Positions 14,394 through 17,778 of a stretch of 17,778 nucleotides of DNA are shown here, piece by piece (within the stretch, counting starts at the first letter, position 1; the number at the start of each line of letters is the position of its first letter). The notes under the pieces were generated by a model. It ran no database searches and was not told where the DNA came from. It saw only the letters and a list, made by a program, of their open reading frames with translations. The stretch is from Synechococcaceae bacterium WBB_10_009 (GTDB lineage Bacteria; Cyanobacteriota; Cyanobacteriia; PCC-6307; Cyanobiaceae). The position numbers and the translations under genes were made by a program. The stretch spans positions 1 through 17,778 of the forward strand of contig RHBP01000019.1 in NCBI GenBank assembly GCA_010030955.1. Direction: 5' to 3'.

Positions 14394-14405
14394 CCCCTGA
14401 TCGCC

Positions 14406-14768
14406 GTGACCCGCCGCCCCGATCCGATCCCCTCCCCCCAGGCCCGCCGCCAGGCCCACCAACGCGCCCTGCTGGAGGCCCTGGCCCAGCGCGATGCCCT
14501 GGGGGTGGAGCGGTTGCTGGGGCAATGGGTGCATCGCCACGGCCACCCCTCCCTCGCCCCGGTGCTGGTGGAGCTGCAGGCCATGGATCCCGAGGGCATG
14601 GCCTGGTGGCAGGGAGGGGTTGATCGGGCGCTCGATCCGGGGGTCGAGCCGGTGGTGGAGCCGGTGTCCCAACAGTTGCCGCCACCCCCCGCCCCCCAGG
14701 CCAATCCGGATCTGGCCCGGCTGCGCTCCTGGCTGCCCGACCGGGTGGAGCGTCGCCGTGCCGCTTGA
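14406..14768 (+). CDS. Hypothetical protein
   Basis: The 120-residue soluble protein has no signal peptide or membrane segment. Residues ~12-80 are helical in character (ARRQAHQRALLEALAQRD, GVERLLGQWVHRHG, PVLVELQAMD, GMAWWQGGVD). Residues ~82-103 are Pro/Val/Glu-rich, and the C-terminal NPDLARLRSWLPD is again helix-like. The start is GTG 14406, 12 bp after the permease stop; no clear Shine-Dalgarno is seen. Its stop overlaps the nanE start by 11 bp, implying co-translation. I do not recognise a family. Codon use matches the neighbours, and alternative frames here are less convincing. Confidence 0.65.
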   Translation: MTRRPDPIPSPQARRQAHQRALLEALAQRDALGVERLLGQWVHRHGHPSLAPVLVELQAMDPEGMAWWQGGVDRALDPGVEPVVEPVSQQLPPPPAPQANPDLARLRSWLPDRVERRRAA

Positions 14769-15464
14769 CCCCCGGTTGGATCCCCAGCGGCTGCGGGGCG
14801 GCCTGATCGTGTCGGTGCAGGCGCCGGAGGGCTCCCCCATGCGCCACAACGATGTGATCGCCGCCATGGCGGAGGCCAGCCTCAACAACGGCGCCGTCGG
14901 CGTGCGGCTGGAGAGCCCCGAGCACATCGGCGCGGTGCGCCGGCGCTGCCCGGAGGCGCTGATCATCGGGCTGTGGAAGCGCAACGTCCCCTCCAGCCCG
15001 GTGTACATCACCCCCGGTTGGCAGGAGATCCAGGCGGTGTGGGCCGCGGGTGCCGATGTGGTGGCCCTCGATGCCACCGAACGGCTGCGCCCCGATGGCC
15101 AGCGCCTGGACGACCTGATCCAGCGGACCCGTGACCAGCTGGGGGCCCCATTGATGGCCGATGTGGACAGCGTGGCCAATGGGCTGCGGGCCGCCGAGCT
15201 CGGCTGTGATTGGGTGGGAACCACCCTCTACGGCTACACCGAGGCCACCGCCCACCAGGCCCCTCCGGCCTGGGAGTTGCTGCCGGAGCTGCGGCAGCAC
15301 CTGCCCGCAGCCACGTTGCTGATCTGTGAGGGGGGCATCGCCAGCCCTCACAGCAGGCGCGCCAAGCCCTCGATGGCGGCGCCGATGCCGTGGTGGTGGG
15401 CACCGCCATCACCGGTGTGGACCTGCAGGTGGCCGCCTACCGGCGGCGGCTGGCGCAGCCCTGA
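14758..15464 (+). pseudogene. nanE: N-acetylmannosamine-6-phosphate 2-epimerase, broken by a one-base frameshift
   Basis: The product would be a TIM-barrel epimerase interconverting ManNAc-6-P and GlcNAc-6-P. From GTG 14758 the frame reads normally for ~197 residues: GGLIVSVQAPEGSPM, NNGAVGVRLE, GLWKRNVPSSPVYITP (catalytic Lys74), DWVGTTLYGYT, and ICEGGIASP (catalytic Glu191). It then breaks down. From base 15351 the frame one base earlier gives QQARQALDGGADAVVVGTAI followed by TGVDLQVAAYRRRL and ends at TGA 15462-15464, exactly the missing last strands and helix with the phosphate-binding VVVGTAIT. Corrected length is about 235 residues, normal for NanE. One base is missing near 15349-15351. 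It could be a sequencing error or a real lesion; uncorrected, the frame runs on to 16017 across the next gene. Confidence 0.82.
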
Positions 15465-15535
15465 GCAGCGCTGCTGCGAAGGGAACCTGAAGCCCGGGGC
15501 ACTGGCGGCGGATTCTGCACACAGTGGGGTGGCTT

Positions 15536-15541
15536 GGGAGG
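15536..15541 (+). promoter_or_regulatory. Shine-Dalgarno of the small secreted protein gene
   Basis: GGGAGG lies 6 nt upstream of ATG 15548 and supports that start over an in-frame upstream start at 15524. Confidence 0.7.
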
Positions 15542-15547
15542 TGTGCC

Positions 15548-15742
15548 ATGGCCCCTTCGCGCCTGTTCACGTTGCTGCCGCTGGCCCTGGGGGGCCTGCT
15601 GCTCAGCACCGCTCCGGTGGTGGGACTCTCGCTCGACGATGTGCAGGCCCTGAACCGGGAGCTGGGGCGCCTCTGCAACGCCCCGCCGCGCCAGGCGCTT
15701 GCGGTCTGCCGCATCCACGCCCGCCTGGTGCGGGCCCTTTAG
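15548..15742 (+). CDS. Small secreted two-cysteine protein
   Basis: The 64-residue protein has a basic N-terminus (MAPSR), a hydrophobic core (LFTLLPLALGGLLLSTAPVVG) and a probable signal-peptidase site near residue 26. The mature part of ~38 residues (LSLDDVQALNRELGRLC, then VCRIHARLVRAL) looks like one or two helices with two Cys 11 residues apart, which could form a disulfide outside the cytoplasm. A good Shine-Dalgarno supports translation. It lies 83 bp after nanE and ends 52 bp from convergent groEL2. No family is recognised; the strong ribosome binding site and clean signal peptide argue for a real gene. Confidence 0.6.
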   Translation: MAPSRLFTLLPLALGGLLLSTAPVVGLSLDDVQALNRELGRLCNAPPRQALAVCRIHARLVRAL

Positions 15743-15794
15743 CGGCAGCGGGGCAAGCCGTGGAGTGGGCGGCGCTGAGGGCGCCCCGGCTGAA

Positions 15795-17459
15795 TCACAT
15801 CATGCCGGGCATGCCCATGCCACCCATGCCACCCATGCCGCCCATTCCTCCCATGCCACCCATGTCGCCACCGGGGGCGGGGGCAGCGGGCTCGGGTTTG
15901 TCGGCGATGACCGCTTCGGTGGTGAGCAGCAGCGAGGCGATCGACACCGCATCCTGCAGGGCCAGGCGAACCACCTTGGCGGCATCGAGGATGCCGGCGG
16001 CCAGCAGGTCTTCGTAGCGGCCGGTGGCGGCATTGAAGCCCTGGCCGGTGCGGCGCACCTCATCGGCCACCACGCTGCCGTCGAAGCCGGCGTTGCTGGC
16101 GATCTGGTGGAGCGGTTCCGCCAGGGCCCGTTGCACGATCTCCACGCCGGTGCGCTCATCGCCGCTGAGGCCGGCGGCCAGGCTGTCGAGCTCGCCGGCC
16201 AGTTGCAGCAGGGTGGAGCCGCCGCCGGCCACGATGCCCTCCTCCACGGCGGCCCGGGTGGCGTTGAGGGCGTCCTCGATGCGCAGCTTGCGGTTGCGCA
16301 GTTCGGTCTCGGTGGGGGCGCCCACCTTGATCACGGCCACGCCGCCGGCCAGCTTGGCCACGCGCTCGCTCAGCTTCTCGCGGTCGTACTCCGAATCGGT
16401 GTTGTCGAGTTCGCGCTTGATGGCGGCGATGCGGTCGGCCACGGCCCCCTGGTGCTCACCGCTGGCCACGATCGTGGTGTCGTCCTTGCTGATGGTGATC
16501 CGGCGCACGCTGCCCAGGTCGTCCAGGGTCACCTTGTCGAGGGTCATGGCCCGGTCCTCGCTCACCAGGGTGGCGCCGGTGAGGATGGCGATGTCCTGGA
16601 GCATGGCCTTGCGGCGATCGCCGAAGCCCGGCGCCCGCACGGCGGCCACCTGCAGCACGCCGCGGTTCTTGTTCACCACCAGGGTGGCGAGGGCTTCGCC
16701 GTCCACCTCTTCCGCCAGGATCACCAGCGGCTTGCCGGCGCGCGACACCGCCTCCAGCACCGGCACCAGGTCGTTGATGGCGCTGACTTTGCGGTCGGTG
16801 ATCAGCAGCAGGGCGTTGTCGAATTCGCAGACCCGGCGGTCGTTGTCGGTGACGAAATAGGGGGAGCTGTAACCCCGGTCGAAGGCCATGCCCTCGGTGA
16901 TCTCCAGCTCGGTGGCGAGACTCTTGCTCTCCTCCACGGTGATCACGCCGTCGGCGCTCACCGTGCCCATGGCTTCGCTGATCATGCGGCCCACCTCGTC
17001 GTCGCCACCGGAGCTCACGGTGGCCACCTGGCGAATGGCGTCGCCGGCGACGGCCGTGGCACGGGCTTCGATGCCCCGCACCACCTGGGCCACCGCCAGC
17101 TCCATGCCGCGGCGCAGGTTCACCGGGCTGGCGCCGGCGGCCACGTTGCGCAGGCCTTCGCGGGTCATGGCCTGGGCCAGCACCGTGGCGGTGGTGGTGC
17201 CATCACCGGCCTTGTCCTTGGTTTTGGTGGCCACCTGCAGCAGCAGCTTGGCGCCGAGGTTTTCGAACGGATCCTCCAGTTCGATCTCCTTGGCGATGGT
17301 GACGCCGTCGTTCACCACATCGGGGGCGCCGAACTTTTTCTCCAGCACCACGTTGCGGCCCTTGGGGCCGATGGTGACCTTGACCGCATCGGCCAGGGCA
17401 TTGACGCCCCGCTCCAGGGAGGCGCGGGAGGCATCGGAAAAGGAGAGCAGCTTGGCCAT
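15795..17459 (-). CDS. groEL2: Chaperonin GroEL, second (groES-less) paralogue
   Basis: This 60-kDa chaperonin subunit has 554 residues. The N-terminus MAKLLSFSDASRASLERG, in contrast to MAKRIIYNE, marks the cyanobacterial paralogue not linked to groES. ATP-site elements are present: TIGPKGRNVVLE (~29-40), the VNDG Asp (~51), GDGTTT (85-90) and the Asp of RIEDALNATRAAVEEG. It ends with a GGM-repeat tail. ATG 17459 is set by the conserved N-terminus; the frame is open upstream. No groES is visible upstream, where a divergent membrane-protein gene lies, and no CIRCE element (TTAGCACTC-N9-GAGTGCTAA) is present in the 128-bp spacer. GroEL paralogues of this kind are thought to have stress-related or specialised folding roles; the clients are unknown. 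Confidence 0.95.
   Translation of the reverse strand: MAKLLSFSDASRASLERGVNALADAVKVTIGPKGRNVVLEKKFGAPDVVNDGVTIAKEIELEDPFENLGAKLLLQVATKTKDKAGDGTTTATVLAQAMTREGLRNVAAGASPVNLRRGMELAVAQVVRGIEARATAVAGDAIRQVATVSSGGDDEVGRMISEAMGTVSADGVITVEESKSLATELEITEGMAFDRGYSSPYFVTDNDRRVCEFDNALLLITDRKVSAINDLVPVLEAVSRAGKPLVILAEEVDGEALATLVVNKNRGVLQVAAVRAPGFGDRRKAMLQDIAILTGATLVSEDRAMTLDKVTLDDLGSVRRITISKDDTTIVASGEHQGAVADRIAAIKRELDNTDSEYDREKLSERVAKLAGGVAVIKVGAPTETELRNRKLRIEDALNATRAAVEEGIVAGGGSTLLQLAGELDSLAAGLSGDERTGVEIVQRALAEPLHQIASNAGFDGSVVADEVRRTGQGFNAATGRYEDLLAAGILDAAKVVRLALQDAVSIASLLLTTEAVIADKPEPAAPAPGGDMGGMGGMGGMGGMGGMGMPGMM
15816..15863 (-). repeat. (GGM)n tandem repeat coding for the GroEL tail
   Basis: Five consecutive Gly-Gly-Met units plus a leading Met make up most of the C-terminal tail, encoded by a 9-bp-period repeat (complement of CATGCCACC variants). 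Gly/Met tails project into the GroEL cavity and vary in copy number. Confidence 0.9.
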
Positions 17460-17587
17460 CGCAGGGGCTGATCGCAGGCGGGTGGCCACAGGCTCCCATG
17501 GCGGCGGGGCCGTTGGCTGGTGGGGAAAGCCGAATCGTGGGCCGCCCGGAGCCTGCGGGATGCGCACCGGGCCGATAGGGTCAGGCC
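17460..17587. promoter_or_regulatory. Divergent spacer between groEL2 and the following membrane-protein gene
   Basis: This 128-bp spacer is GC-rich and should contain promoters in both directions. An 8-bp inverted repeat is present (CAGGCTCC at 17489-17496 and GGAGCCTG at 17548-17555, 51 bp apart). I see no CIRCE and no convincing sigma-70 pair. Confidence 0.4.
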
Positions 17588-17778
17588 ATGGAGGACCTGC
17601 TGCAGAACGCCCTGGAGAACGCGGTCGAAGAGGTCATGGGCCCGACCATGCCGAGCGCCAATCCCCTGGTGTTCATCCTGATCACGGGCGTCGGCCTGGC
17701 CATGGCCCTGGTCTATGTGCCGATCCGGCTGTTTCTGACCCTGACCGCCCGCAGCCGGCGCCTGCGGCTGCTGCAGCG
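17588..17778 (+). CDS. Small membrane protein, N-terminal part (runs off window)
   Basis: From ATG 17588 the frame is open to the window edge, giving 63 residues. A helical acidic N-terminus (MEDLLQNALENAVEEVMGP) precedes one clear membrane helix (NPLVFILITGVGLAMALVYV) and a basic segment (LTARSRRLRLLQ) that should lie in the cytoplasm. It is divergent from groEL2. No strong Shine-Dalgarno is seen. I do not recognise the function; it resembles short conserved hypothetical membrane proteins of picocyanobacteria, but that is an impression only. Confidence 0.6.
   Translation, partial: MEDLLQNALENAVEEVMGPTMPSANPLVFILITGVGLAMALVYVPIRLFLTLTARSRRLRLLQ

Noticed and set aside
13371..15224. A ~617-codon minus-strand open frame opposite the ABC permease and nanE
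   Set aside because: Gln/His/Gly/Arg low-complexity translation is typical of an antisense shadow; the plus-strand genes are well supported.
15743..15794. GC-rich inverted repeat (GGCGC/GCGCC) between the small secreted gene and groEL2 as a bidirectional terminator
   Set aside because: The stem is only about 5 bp and neither strand has a following U-run; GC-rich sequence makes such short stems common.
15699..17471. A ~590-codon plus-strand open frame opposite groEL2
   Set aside because: It is Gly/His/Ala-rich and mirrors groEL codons; GroEL itself is unmistakable on the minus strand.

Overview
This window looks like a core-genome stretch of a unicellular picocyanobacterium of the Synechococcus/Cyanobium group. 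The base composition is very GC-rich (roughly 70% by eye) with strong G/C third positions. The gene content is typical of that group: a cyAbrB regulator, a complete aa3-type cytochrome oxidase set ctaCDE divergent from ctaAB, a DUF151 nuclease-like protein divergent from riboflavin synthase, and a groEL without groES. This assignment is inference from gene content, not from a marker search. I see no mobile element, CRISPR array, tRNA or rRNA. No gene-free stretch exceeds 300 bases; the largest is 206 bp, between ctaC and ctaA.

Layout. Bases 1-3410 form a tightly packed plus-strand run. It starts with the last codons of an upstream gene (possibly topA), then a small lipoprotein, a DUF2232 membrane protein, a CobT-family phosphoribosyltransferase and an extracytoplasmic solute-binding lipoprotein. 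The first four genes are linked by overlapping stop/start codons, and 10 bp precede the fifth. Convergent to this run are a ferredoxin-domain aldo/keto reductase and a DUF151 protein on the minus strand (3423-5124). Divergent from DUF151 are riboflavin synthase (5180-5842) and an HdeD-like membrane protein (5956-6534).

The respiratory block follows. A cyAbrB regulator (6540-6902) and then ctaE, ctaD and ctaC lie on the minus strand, so they are transcribed C-D-E toward cyAbrB. A 206-bp divergent spacer separates them from ctaA and ctaB on the plus strand. CtaB makes heme O, CtaA converts it to heme A, and CtaC/D/E form the enzyme that uses heme A. An ABC-2 type exporter (ATPase and permease), a short hypothetical protein and nanE follow on the same strand. 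A 64-residue secreted two-cysteine protein comes next, then a convergent groEL2, and finally the 5' end of a small membrane protein running off the window.

The most notable sequence-level observations are two single-base frameshifts (near base 1080 in the DUF2232 gene and near base 15350 in nanE) and an aldo/keto reductase whose conserved N-terminus lies upstream of any ATG/GTG/TTG start. CtaC has a Met/His-rich loop and CtaE a His-rich N-terminus. I did not find a convincing undescribed multi-gene system; the region reads as housekeeping.
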